From assembly GCA_007128995.1 (NCBI GenBank), contig SKWJ01000415.1, positions 1 through 8,708 of the forward strand: a DNA stretch of 8,708 bases. Direction: 5' to 3'. Positions 1-6,175 of this stretch are shown one piece after another. A program made the translations under genes and the position numbers. The notes under the pieces are model-generated. The model was not told the DNA's origin. It worked only from the letters and a program-made list of their open reading frames with translations, and did no database searches. Origin of the DNA: Paracoccaceae bacterium. Lineage in GTDB: Bacteria; Pseudomonadota; Alphaproteobacteria; Rhodobacterales; Rhodobacteraceae. The stretch's first letter is position 1. The number at the start of each line of letters is the position of its first letter.

Positions 1-488
1 AAAAGAGCTGACATCCCCAGAATATCCGCTTGCTCGCGCTCAAGCGCCTCAAGATAGGCTTCGACGGCATTATTGATCCCCAGATCAACCACTTCGAAAC
101 CTGCGCCTTCCATCATCATGGCGACCAGATTCTTGCCGATATCGTGTATGTCGCCCTTGACAGTTCCGATCACCATCTTGCCCATGCGCGGCGCACCGGT
201 TTCAACCAGCAACGGCTTGAGGATGGCCATTCCGCCTTTCATCGCATTCGCGGCCAACAGGACTTCCGGCACGAACAGGATGCCGTCGCGGAAATCATGG
301 CCTACGATTGTCATGCCCGCGACCAATGCTTTGGTCAAAATGTCATAAGGGGTCCAGCCTCGATCCAGAAGGATATGTACGCTTTCTTCGATCTCTTCTT
401 TCAGACCGTCATACAGGTCGTCCATCATCTGCTCGACAAGTTCGTCGTCGCTCAGATTTGCAAGGATGATCTCTTCATCTTCAGACAT
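1..488 (-). CDS. Corrinoid (B12-binding) protein, methionine-synthase module, 3' end outside window
   Basis: This is a stand-alone cobalamin carrier that would shuttle a methyl group between a methyl donor enzyme and a homocysteine methyltransferase. 162 codons are visible before the window edge; family members are usually a little over 200 residues, so roughly the last quarter is missing. The N-terminal part (about residues 10-95) matches the helical cap domain of methionine synthase-like corrinoid proteins. The Rossmann-type B12 domain begins near residue 104, with the DxHxxG motif at D113, H115 and G118; H115 is the expected lower axial cobalt ligand. The S-x-L motif follows at S160-L162. 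The final glycine-rich motif would lie outside. The start at 488 is supported by a GAAAGG Shine-Dalgarno at 497-502. The gene lies 148 bp downstream of bmt on the same strand; I see no clear gene, promoter or terminator in that gap. The likely partner is Bmt. It could instead serve a methylamine or other methyltransferase, but the neighbour argues for methionine synthesis. Confidence 0.9.
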   Translation of the reverse strand, partial: MSEDEEIILANLSDDELVEQMMDDLYDGLKEEIEESVHILLDRGWTPYDILTKALVAGMTIVGHDFRDGILFVPEVLLAANAMKGGMAILKPLLVETGAPRMGKMVIGTVKGDIHDIGKNLVAMMMEGAGFEVVDLGINNAVEAYLEALEREQADILGMSAL

Positions 489-636
489 TGAAGCTACCTT
501 TCAAGGCAAGCCGACTCAGGCGTTGATGTGTTCTGTTTTCGCTTTCGTTCAAGACGCCGGTCCGGACTGTTCCAATAGCGACATAAGGCCGCGGTCCGCC
601 GACTCTCTTGTTTGGCCGCGATGAAAACTTGTCGCG

Positions 637-1671
637 TCAGGCGTCGTTTTTGCGCCGGCGTCCCCCGGCACGTCCGGGACGCTGCGCCGGACCGGAGCCA
701 TCAGTCTCGGTGCCATCAACGGCCGACGAGAACCCGCCCAAAGCCTCAGAGATCTTGTTCAAGGTTGGACGCGGCCCCTTTGCACGTGTTTCAAGCGCTG
801 CACGCATTGCACGCAGATGATCCGGCATCGTCCCACAACATCCACCGATGATCCGGGCGCCGCAGTCCCGCGCAAGTACGGCATATTCCGCCATCAGTTC
901 TGGCGTTCCATCATAGTGAATATGGCCTGCGACATATTTCGGAATGCCGGCATTTCCCTTCGCAATGATCGGAATCTGGCTGTCTGCTTCGACAAATCCA
1001 AGAACAGTGCGCAGCAGATCAGATGCGCCGACGCCGCAATTGGCGCCAAAAGCGATTGGTTGTTGCGTCAGCTTGCTGACCATCTGCGCCATCGCAGCAG
1101 AGGTCACCCCCATCATGGTGCGTCCGGCGGTATCGAAGCTCATAGTCCCGCACCAAGGCATGTCAGCCAGCGCCGCAGCCTCGGCTGCTGCCTTGTACTC
1201 TTCCGGCGCCGAGATTGTCTCAACCCAGAGCACATCTGCGCCGCCCGCCTTCAACCCAGCCGCCTGCTCATGAAACATTTCGACAGCCAGTTGATGCGTC
1301 AACGGCCCCATCGGCACCATGATATCACCCGTGGGCCCGATGGATCCCGCCACAACCACCTTTCGGCCCGACGCATCCGCGATCTCACGCCCGAGTTCCG
1401 CGCCGACCCTGTTTAGCTCGTGAACACGGTCTTGCGCATTGTGCAGTTTCAGGCGGCTGGCATTTCCCCCGAATGTATTGGTCAGAAACAGATCTGATCC
1501 AGCCTCGACTGCACCACGATAAAGGGCCCGGATCTTTTCCGGCTCATCGACGTTCCACAATTCCGGCGCGTCGCCAGAGGCAAGGCCCATATTGAACAGG
1601 TTTGTCCCGGTCGCGCCATCGGCGAGAAGCCAATCGCGCGTCTCGAGAAGATCGGACAGAGCATTACCCAT
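637..1671 (-). CDS. bmt: Betaine/methylcobalamin-homocysteine S-methyltransferase (Bmt, split MetH homocysteine module)
   Basis: This cytoplasmic zinc enzyme of the homocysteine S-methyltransferase (Pfam S-methyl_trans) family transfers a methyl group to homocysteine to make methionine. The 344-residue protein is a (beta/alpha)8 barrel. The strand-1 motif LADGATGTN is at residues 16-24. The three zinc cysteines are all present: C212 in GANCG and C278-C279 in GGCCG. The last 40 residues form a polar, arginine-rich tail. An in-frame ATG at 1704 exists, but the start at 1671 is preferred because GAAAGG sits 6 bases upstream of it, whereas the upstream ATG has no ribosome site and overlaps a possible leader stem. 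The following gene is a corrinoid protein, so the methyl donor may be methylcobalamin rather than betaine. Annotation pipelines call such proteins betaine-homocysteine methyltransferase; in Rhodobacteraceae some have been reported as one part of a split MetH. Family is certain, donor is inferred. Confidence 0.92.
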   Translation of the reverse strand: MGNALSDLLETRDWLLADGATGTNLFNMGLASGDAPELWNVDEPEKIRALYRGAVEAGSDLFLTNTFGGNASRLKLHNAQDRVHELNRVGAELGREIADASGRKVVVAGSIGPTGDIMVPMGPLTHQLAVEMFHEQAAGLKAGGADVLWVETISAPEEYKAAAEAAALADMPWCGTMSFDTAGRTMMGVTSAAMAQMVSKLTQQPIAFGANCGVGASDLLRTVLGFVEADSQIPIIAKGNAGIPKYVAGHIHYDGTPELMAEYAVLARDCGARIIGGCCGTMPDHLRAMRAALETRAKGPRPTLNKISEALGGFSSAVDGTETDGSGPAQRPGRAGGRRRKNDA

Positions 1672-1677
1672 AAGGCG

Positions 1678-1683
1678 CCTTTC
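1678..1683 (-). promoter_or_regulatory. Ribosome binding site deciding the bmt start
   Basis: GAAAGG on the minus strand lies 6 bases before the ATG at 1671. The same hexamer precedes the downstream corrinoid gene at 497-502, 8 bases before its ATG. The alternative in-frame bmt ATG at 1704 has no such site. Confidence 0.7.
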
Positions 1684-1702
1684 AAAATCCAATGGCGTCA
1701 GC

Positions 1703-1754
1703 ATTTGCCAGCGGTTTGTGCGTCAGATGACACAGTCCAAGCGTTGCGGCAAAT
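1703..1754 (-). promoter_or_regulatory. Candidate structured RNA leader upstream of bmt
   Basis: Read as bmt-sense RNA, AUUUGCC (1754 down to 1748) pairs perfectly with GGCAAAU (1709 down to 1703), giving a 7-bp closing stem around 38 bases. Inside it an imperfect hairpin occupies 1717-1734: GTCA/TGAC arms with a GA loop, extended by TGT/ACA after a bulge. The element ends 31 bases before the bmt start codon and does not cover the GAAAGG ribosome site. I could not match it to SAM-II, SAM-V, SAH, SAM/SAH or cobalamin riboswitches by eye. Chance pairing remains possible, and the transcript start is unknown. Confidence 0.35.
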
Positions 1755-1774
1755 TCATAATTCACATAAGCTTT

Positions 1775-1789
1775 ATGAGCTGTGCTCAT
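1775..1789. repeat. 15-bp palindrome upstream of bmt, candidate operator
   Basis: ATGAGC-TGT-GCTCAT is a perfect inverted repeat with 6-bp arms and a 3-base spacer. It stands in the AT-rich part of the 178-bp gap between bmt and the DUF1476 gene, about 100 bp before the bmt start. A second short inverted repeat, CATA-AGCTT-TATG (1765-1777), overlaps it. No T-run follows in the minus-strand direction, so a terminator for the DUF1476 gene is unlikely. A repressor site fits better. ArsR-family SahR is known to control methionine-cycle genes in Proteobacteria, but assigning it here is a guess. Confidence 0.4.
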
Positions 1790-1849
1790 GTGTTTCTTCT
1801 TGCGCTGCCAAATCGTCGCCGTGCCGTCTTCGCGGGTTTGTTGTGCCGG

Positions 1850-2161
1850 TCAGCCTTCGGACAGTTCGGCCTTGGCTGCAGAGAGGAATTCTTCCATTTT
1901 TGCGCGGATCGTCGCATCATCTGCCAAATTGACAAGATCGGCCGTCAACTTGCGCACAACATCTTCATGGCCTGCCTCTTCGAAATCCGCGCGGATCACC
2001 TCCATCGCGTAGCTTTCGGCTTCTGCGCCAGTCTTGCCCAGCAGGTCCGCAGCCCAAAGGCCCAGCTTCTTGTTCCGCCGTGCAACTGCCTTGAAAACCA
2101 TTTCCTGGTCATGGGCATACTTGTTTTCAAATGCGCGTTCGCGATCATTGAAGGTGCTCAT
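1850..2161 (-). CDS. DUF1476 protein, F1-ATPase inhibitor zeta subunit
   Basis: This 103-residue, mostly helical cytoplasmic protein belongs to the DUF1476 family, found in alphaproteobacteria. The family includes the zeta subunit of Paracoccus denitrificans, which binds F1 and blocks ATP hydrolysis by ATP synthase. Typical family sequence is visible at the N-terminus (FNDRERAFENKYAHDQE, residues 4-20; the inhibitory segment in Paracoccus) and in the middle (ARRNKKLGLWAADLLGKTG, residues 27-45). The length is normal for the family. The start at 2161 is supported by GAGG 6 bases upstream. It is divergent from purC, an arrangement I recall from other Rhodobacteraceae. bmt lies 178 bp downstream on the same strand; separate transcription of bmt is likely given that gap. 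In some relatives the inhibitory effect of zeta is weak, so the strength of inhibition cannot be read from sequence. Confidence 0.92.
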   Translation of the reverse strand: MSTFNDRERAFENKYAHDQEMVFKAVARRNKKLGLWAADLLGKTGAEAESYAMEVIRADFEEAGHEDVVRKLTADLVNLADDATIRAKMEEFLSAAKAELSEG

Positions 2162-2191
2162 TTCAAGCCTCGTTCTGTGAAGGGACCCCCT

Positions 2192-2222
2192 AACATATGG
2201 CCCGCCATGGAACGCTCTGCAA
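2192..2222 (-). promoter_or_regulatory. Possible sigma-70-like promoter for the DUF1476 gene
   Basis: On the minus strand TTGCAG (2222-2217) and TATGTT (2197-2192) are separated by 19 bases, each matching four of six consensus positions. The -10 would lie about 30 bases before the ATG. The spacer is longer than the ideal 17, so the call is weak. Confidence 0.3.
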
Positions 2223-2259
2223 GGCGAAAACCAAGCGATTTCTGCGCAAACACCCTGCC

Positions 2260-2288
2260 TTGCGATACGGGCACTGCTAGGCTATAGG
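2260..2288 (+). promoter_or_regulatory. Predicted sigma-70-type promoter for purC-purS
   Basis: TTGCGA (2260-2265) and TATAGG (2283-2288) are separated by exactly 17 bases, each matching four of six consensus positions. Transcription would begin near 2295, giving a leader of about 37 bases before the purC ATG at 2332. I saw no PurR-like operator or riboswitch. Confidence 0.5.
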
Positions 2289-2331
2289 GCGTGGATCACA
2301 CGCGACCATCCCCAACGAACCGGAGACCCGA

Positions 2332-3093
2332 ATGGCACGCCGCACAAAGATTTATGAAGGCAAGGCCAAGATCCTGTATGAAGGACCGGAGCCCGGAACG
2401 ATGGTGCAGTATTTCAAGGATGATGCAACCGCGTTCAATGCGGAAAAGCGAGATGTGATCGAGGGCAAGGGTGTTCTCAACAACCTGCTTTCGGAATTTT
2501 TCATGGCGGGTCTGGGCCAGATCGGCGTTCCGACACATTTCATTCGCCGGATAAACATGCGCGAGCAGCTCATTCGGGCGGTAGAGATCATCCCTCTGGA
2601 AGTTGTTGTCCGCAATGTTGCGGCTGGATCCTTGTCAAAGCGTCTGGGGATCGAAGAGGGAACGCCTCTGCCACGTCCGATCATCGAATTCTACTACACG
2701 GATGATGCGCTTGGCGATCCGCTGGTCACGGAAGATCAGATCCTCGCCTTTAACTTGGCGACACATCAGGATCTTGATGACATGGTGGCGCTTGCTGTTC
2801 GCGTCAATGACTTCATGTCCGGGATCATGCTCGCAGTTGGCATCAAGCTGGTGGATTTCAAGATCGAGATCGGCCGTCAGTTCGATGGCGAAATGCAGCG
2901 TCTGATTGTGGCCGATGAGATCAGCCCGGATTCGTGCAGAATGTGGGATTTGAAGACGGGCCAGAAGCTCGACAAGGATGTGTTTCGCCGCGATCTTGGC
3001 AATCTGACGGATGCCTATTCTGAAGTCGCGCGCCGTCTTGGCGTCATGCCGAAATCGCCGACACCGATGACCAAACCCAAATTGATGAACTGA
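2332..3093 (+). CDS. purC: SAICAR synthetase (phosphoribosylaminoimidazole-succinocarboxamide synthase)
   Basis: PurC joins aspartate to CAIR using ATP to make SAICAR, a step of de novo purine synthesis in the cytoplasm. The 253-residue length is typical of the bacterial single-function enzyme. Visible signatures are the N-terminal nucleotide-binding KIYEGKAK (residues 6-13), KDDATAFN (29-36), the [14 protein letters not shown] segment (91-104), and the two family signatures LVDFKIEIG (173-181) and [13 protein letters not shown] (194-206). GGAG lies about 8 bases before the ATG, and the protein begins with the usual [11 protein letters not shown]. purS follows after 15 bp on the same strand, so the two are very probably one transcript driven by the promoter at 2260-2288. 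There is no sign of truncation or unusual composition. Confidence 0.98.
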   Translation: MARRTKIYEGKAKILYEGPEPGTMVQYFKDDATAFNAEKRDVIEGKGVLNNLLSEFFMAGLGQIGVPTHFIRRINMREQLIRAVEIIPLEVVVRNVAAGSLSKRLGIEEGTPLPRPIIEFYYTDDALGDPLVTEDQILAFNLATHQDLDDMVALAVRVNDFMSGIMLAVGIKLVDFKIEIGRQFDGEMQRLIVADEISPDSCRMWDLKTGQKLDKDVFRRDLGNLTDAYSEVARRLGVMPKSPTPMTKPKLMN

Positions 3094-3108
3094 AACGCGA
3101 GCGGAATA

Positions 3109-3348
3109 ATGAAATATCGTGTCGTCGTAACGCTGAAACCCGGAGTTCTGGACCCGCAAGGAGATGCAATTCGCCATGCGCTCGGGGCGCTGGGATTCGA
3201 AGGTGTGAATTCAGTCCGTCAGGGCAAGATGATCGAGCTTGATCTCGCAGAAAACGATCCGGAAAAAGCTGAGGCCGCAGCCCGTGAGATGTGCGAGAAG
3301 CTGTTGGCCAACACTGTGATCGAGCGGTATCATGTCGAGCCGATCTGA
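3109..3348 (+). CDS. purS: Phosphoribosylformylglycinamidine synthase subunit PurS
   Basis: PurS is the small dimeric subunit that holds together the PurQ glutaminase and the small PurL synthetase, which convert FGAR to FGAM in purine synthesis. The 79-residue protein has the expected size and a beta-alpha-beta pattern, with MKYRVVVTLKPGVLDPQG at the N-terminus, the GFEGVNSVRQGKMIELDL strand region at about residues 29-46, and VIERYHVEPI at the C-terminus. It starts 15 bp after purC; a purine-rich stretch (GAGCGGA) serves as ribosome site. Its presence implies that the genome uses the three-part PurS/PurQ/small-PurL enzyme. purQ, often adjacent, is not next: the convergent moeB gene ends only 25 bp downstream. 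Confidence 0.97.
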   Translation: MKYRVVVTLKPGVLDPQGDAIRHALGALGFEGVNSVRQGKMIELDLAENDPEKAEAAAREMCEKLLANTVIERYHVEPI

Positions 3349-3373
3349 CACCTGGCTTACCGCGACCTGCATT

Positions 3374-4447
3374 TCACGCTGCGCCGCGCTCTGGTTGGGC
3401 AAGCGACGCAGCACCGTTGCAGCATTTGCAGTCCACGCGCCGCGAGACACTCATGCTGCGAGTCTCTGAATAAAGCGCGTCATGGATCAGCAGGCGTCCC
3501 CGCAACCCCACGCCCGCGCCTGTGATCTCCTTGATAGCTTCCAGAGCCATCATCGTGCCCAGAACGCCGGGGAGGGGGGCCACAACCCCTGCCTCTGCGC
3601 ATGACGGGGCCAAACCGGCTGCGGGGCGCTGAGGAAACACGCATTCGAAACAGGGCGCTCCAGTTGCGGGATGATACAGGCTGATCTGACCTTCCCATTG
3701 TGTAATTGCAGCCGAAATCAGGGGCTTGCCGGTTTTCACGGCGGCACGATTGACCAGATAGCGGGTATCAAAATTATCTGTGCCGTCCAGGATCAGGTCA
3801 TAGTCGGCAAACAGTGTCTCAGCTATTTCAGGCGTCAACCGGCGGTTATATGGCAAGACGGTTATGAACGGGTTCAGGGCGGTCATTGCAGCTTCTGCTG
3901 AAAATGCCTTAGCGGTTCCGATCATCTCGTCTTTATGGATCACCTGCCGTTGCAGGTTGGACCCATCAACAACGTCATCATCAATCAGGCCAATCGTGCC
4001 AACACCGGCTGCCGCGAGATAGAGCAGCGCAGGAGAGCCCAGTCCACCTGCACCAACGACCAGAACGCGCGCGGCCTTGAGCTTCTTTTGCCCGGCACCC
4101 CCGATTTCGCGCAGAACAATGTGGCGTGCATAGCGGTTCAATTCCGCCTCGCGGAATGTGCCGGTTTCTTGGGTCGGTGCAGGATTGGCCTGACTGGTTC
4201 TGGCGCGCAGGCGGCCAACAAGGGCAACATAGCCATAGCCCAAGCCTGCAATACCCCCCAGAACCAGCCAGGGCCGCACATCACCGCCGGTGGCGCGTCG
4301 GATCTCGGCCGTCTCGGGCAGAACCAGATGCGCGACAACGACCGCGATATAGATCAGTCCGATCATCACCAGTCGCGCCCGGATCGGTGTCTTCATCACC
4401 CAGCCCAAAGCCCAGAGTGCGGCCATGAGAAACAGGACAAATCCCAT
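3374..4447 (-). CDS. moeB: HesA/MoeB/ThiF-family adenylyltransferase with N-terminal membrane segments
   Basis: This family activates the C-terminal glycine of a ubiquitin-like sulfur carrier (MoaD or ThiS) by adenylation, for molybdopterin or thiazole synthesis. Of 357 residues, about the first 80 are an extra region with three hydrophobic stretches (roughly 2-18, 24-43 and 60-77), probably membrane spans. The ThiF domain follows from about residue 98. It shows GAGGLGSP (132-139) for ATP, the DDD motif (156-158), NLQRQ (164-168), K180 and DGTDNF (221-226). A CxxC zinc pair stands at 266/269 and another at 340/343, plus the conserved SCAEAG cysteine at 283. No rhodanese domain is present. The ATG directly follows the dut stop (TGA then ATG), implying translational coupling and settling the start, so the membrane region is genuinely part of the gene. 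MoeB is preferred over ThiF because no thiamine genes are nearby, but the partner cannot be read from sequence. Confidence 0.88.
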   Translation of the reverse strand: MGFVLFLMAALWALGWVMKTPIRARLVMIGLIYIAVVVAHLVLPETAEIRRATGGDVRPWLVLGGIAGLGYGYVALVGRLRARTSQANPAPTQETGTFREAELNRYARHIVLREIGGAGQKKLKAARVLVVGAGGLGSPALLYLAAAGVGTIGLIDDDVVDGSNLQRQVIHKDEMIGTAKAFSAEAAMTALNPFITVLPYNRRLTPEIAETLFADYDLILDGTDNFDTRYLVNRAAVKTGKPLISAAITQWEGQISLYHPATGAPCFECVFPQRPAAGLAPSCAEAGVVAPLPGVLGTMMALEAIKEITGAGVGLRGRLLIHDALYSETRSMSVSRRVDCKCCNGAASLAQPERGAA

Positions 4448-4915
4448 TCAGTCTACTCCGGTTGAACCATAACCAGCAGTTCCGCGCTGGCTTTCGTCAA
4501 GGGTTTCAGCAAGTTCGAAATGCGCCTGCGGGGCTGGGGCGATCACGATCTGGGCAATGCGCGCGCCGTGAACAACAAGATAGGGCTCGGAGCCCAGGTT
4601 GACGAGGATCACACCGATCGGTCCCCGATAATCGCTGTCAATCGTGGCCGGGGCGTTCGGCAGGGCGATCCCGTGGCGCAGGGCGAGGCCAGAGCGCGCG
4701 CGGATCTGCATCTCGTAGCCAGGTGGCAGTTCGCAGGCAAGACCGGTTGGAACCAGAACCCGACCCATCGAAGGCAGAACGATCCCTTCGGCACGATTCT
4801 CGGCTGCGAGATTGGCGCGGATATCGGCGCCTGCAGCCCCTGCCGTCGCATAGGCAGGCAGAGGCACATCAGGGTCACTTCCCGACAGGCGCTGGAACCG
4901 GACACGCACCGTCAT
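4448..4915 (-). CDS. dut: Deoxyuridine 5'-triphosphate nucleotidohydrolase (dUTPase)
   Basis: dUTPase hydrolyses dUTP to dUMP and pyrophosphate, keeping uracil out of DNA and supplying the dTMP precursor. The 155-residue protein fits the homotrimeric family. All five motifs are present: I AGADIRA (28-34), II RSGLALRHG (74-82), III TIDSDYRGPIG (91-101) with the catalytic aspartate, IV RIAQIVI (119-125), and the C-terminal arm V RGTAGYGSTG (144-153). Motif V has T-A where RGxGG is common, a mild variation. The frame stays open upstream to 4981, but the start at 4915 is chosen because it overlaps the coaBC stop as ATGA, has CAGG upstream, and gives the normal family N-terminus. It sits between coaBC and moeB; coaBC-dut linkage is also seen in other proteobacteria. 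Confidence 0.97.
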   Translation of the reverse strand: MTVRVRFQRLSGSDPDVPLPAYATAGAAGADIRANLAAENRAEGIVLPSMGRVLVPTGLACELPPGYEMQIRARSGLALRHGIALPNAPATIDSDYRGPIGVILVNLGSEPYLVVHGARIAQIVIAPAPQAHFELAETLDESQRGTAGYGSTGVD

Positions 4916-6102
4916 GTCAAGGCCTGCGAGATACGAGCAGCCAGTCGGCGCGCGACCTCGGCTTTTGGCAGGCGTGGCCAATCTTCCACGCTGTCGGCAG
5001 TAATCAGATGAATGGCGTTCTCGCTTCCCCCCATGATCCCACTCGCAGCCGAAACATCATTCGCGACAATCCAGTCGCAACCTTTTCTGGCACGCTTGGC
5101 CTGAGCATGGGTCACAACAGTCTCGGTTTCGGCTGCGAACCCGACCACCAGAGCAGGGCGCAGGGCATGTGACGCAACGGTCGCAAGAATATCAGGATTC
5201 TCAGAAAACATAATATTAGGAGATCCTTGTGCAGTTTTCTTAATCTTGCTCAGAGATGCGTCCGTGACTCGCCAATCCGCCACGGCGGCTGCGAAGATCG
5301 CTGCATCTGCAGGCAGGGCCCGTTCGACTGCGTCAAGCATTTCAATCGCGGTTTCCACTTTGTGAACGGTAACCCCTTGCGGTGGCGGAATTTGCGCCGG
5401 GCCAGTCACAAAGACCACGTCGGCCCCCAGATCCCGCAATGCGACCGCAAGCGCTGTTCCCTGTGCGCCGGAGGATCGATTGGCGATGTATCGCACCGGG
5501 TCTATGGGTTCATGCGTCGGGCCAGAGGTGACCAGAATGCGTTTGCCTGCAAGTGGCCTCTTTTGCAGCCGCGCGGCGATCGTAGCAAGAATTTCCTCTG
5601 GCTCGGACATCCGACCGGGCCCATATTCTCCGCAAGCCATGTCGCCGCTGTTGGGCCCGATTATACTGATGCCATCTGCCTGCAATTGCGCCAGATTCCG
5701 CTGCGTCGCCGGATGATCCCACATGCGCAGGTTCATGGCCGGCGCTATCAGGACAGGCTTGTCTGTTGCCATCAGCAAGGTCGAGCCGAGATCATCAGCG
5801 TGTCCGCCCGCCATCTTTGCCATCAAATCTGCAGTTGCCGGGGCAACTACAAGCAAGTCCGATCTGCGCGAAAGCTGGATATGACCCATTTCCGCCTCGT
5901 CCTTCAGATCAAACAGGTTCTGATAGACATGTGTCCCGGCCAGCGCGGCAACGCTCATGGGTGTCACGAACTCTGTCGCTGCGCGCGTCAGCACCGGAAC
6001 GACCTTTGCCCCTTCGCGGCGCAGCAAGCGGATGAGTTCCAGACATTTGTAGGCAGCAATCCCACCCCCGATGATCAGCGTGACGCTTTTCCCCGCCAGC
6101 AT
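4912..6102 (-). CDS. coaBC: Bifunctional phosphopantothenoylcysteine decarboxylase/phosphopantothenate-cysteine ligase
   Basis: CoaBC carries out two successive steps of coenzyme A synthesis: the CoaB half joins cysteine to 4'-phosphopantothenate with CTP, and the FMN-containing CoaC half decarboxylates the product to 4'-phosphopantetheine. The 396-residue protein has the flavoprotein half first: GGGIAAYK (12-19), the catalytic histidine in GHIQLSR (H74), PAMN (121-124) and the lid cysteine in MACGEYGPGR (C157). The CoaB half begins near 187 with TSGPTHEPIDPVRYIANRSSG (starting at 192), followed by AAAVADW (271-277), the KIKK lysines (286-289) and GFAAET (321-326). The frame extends upstream to 6267 inside the ChaN-like gene, but the start at 6102 has AAGAGG 7 bases before it (6110-6115) and gives the normal N-terminus MLAGKSV. 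It is separated from the ChaN-like gene by 73 bp and overlaps dut by 4 bases. Confidence 0.98.
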   Translation of the reverse strand: MLAGKSVTLIIGGGIAAYKCLELIRLLRREGAKVVPVLTRAATEFVTPMSVAALAGTHVYQNLFDLKDEAEMGHIQLSRRSDLLVVAPATADLMAKMAGGHADDLGSTLLMATDKPVLIAPAMNLRMWDHPATQRNLAQLQADGISIIGPNSGDMACGEYGPGRMSEPEEILATIAARLQKRPLAGKRILVTSGPTHEPIDPVRYIANRSSGAQGTALAVALRDLGADVVFVTGPAQIPPPQGVTVHKVETAIEMLDAVERALPADAAIFAAAVADWRVTDASLSKIKKTAQGSPNIMFSENPDILATVASHALRPALVVGFAAETETVVTHAQAKRARKGCDWIVANDVSAASGIMGGSENAIHLITADSVEDWPRLPKAEVARRLAARISQALT

Positions 6103-6175
6103 GGTTCTGCCTCTTGCCCGAATTTCTCTATGACAGGCATACGCGTTTGCTGCACGAAGCGAAAGCCCCGCACTG

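Noticed and set aside
489..636. Riboswitch or small gene between bmt and the corrinoid gene.
   Set aside because: Only short palindromes such as GTCCGGAC (560-567) are present; the stretch is too short for a cobalamin riboswitch and no open frame with a ribosome site stands out.
1775..1789. Rho-independent terminator for the DUF1476 gene.
   Set aside because: The palindrome has AT-rich arms and is not followed by a T-run on the minus strand; the T-rich side faces the plus strand, where no transcript is expected.
1592..2287. A 231-codon plus-strand open frame spanning the bmt/DUF1476 gap.
   Set aside because: It crosses the start of bmt, the intergenic region and all of the DUF1476 gene in antisense, with no family resemblance; the minus-strand genes explain the coding signal.
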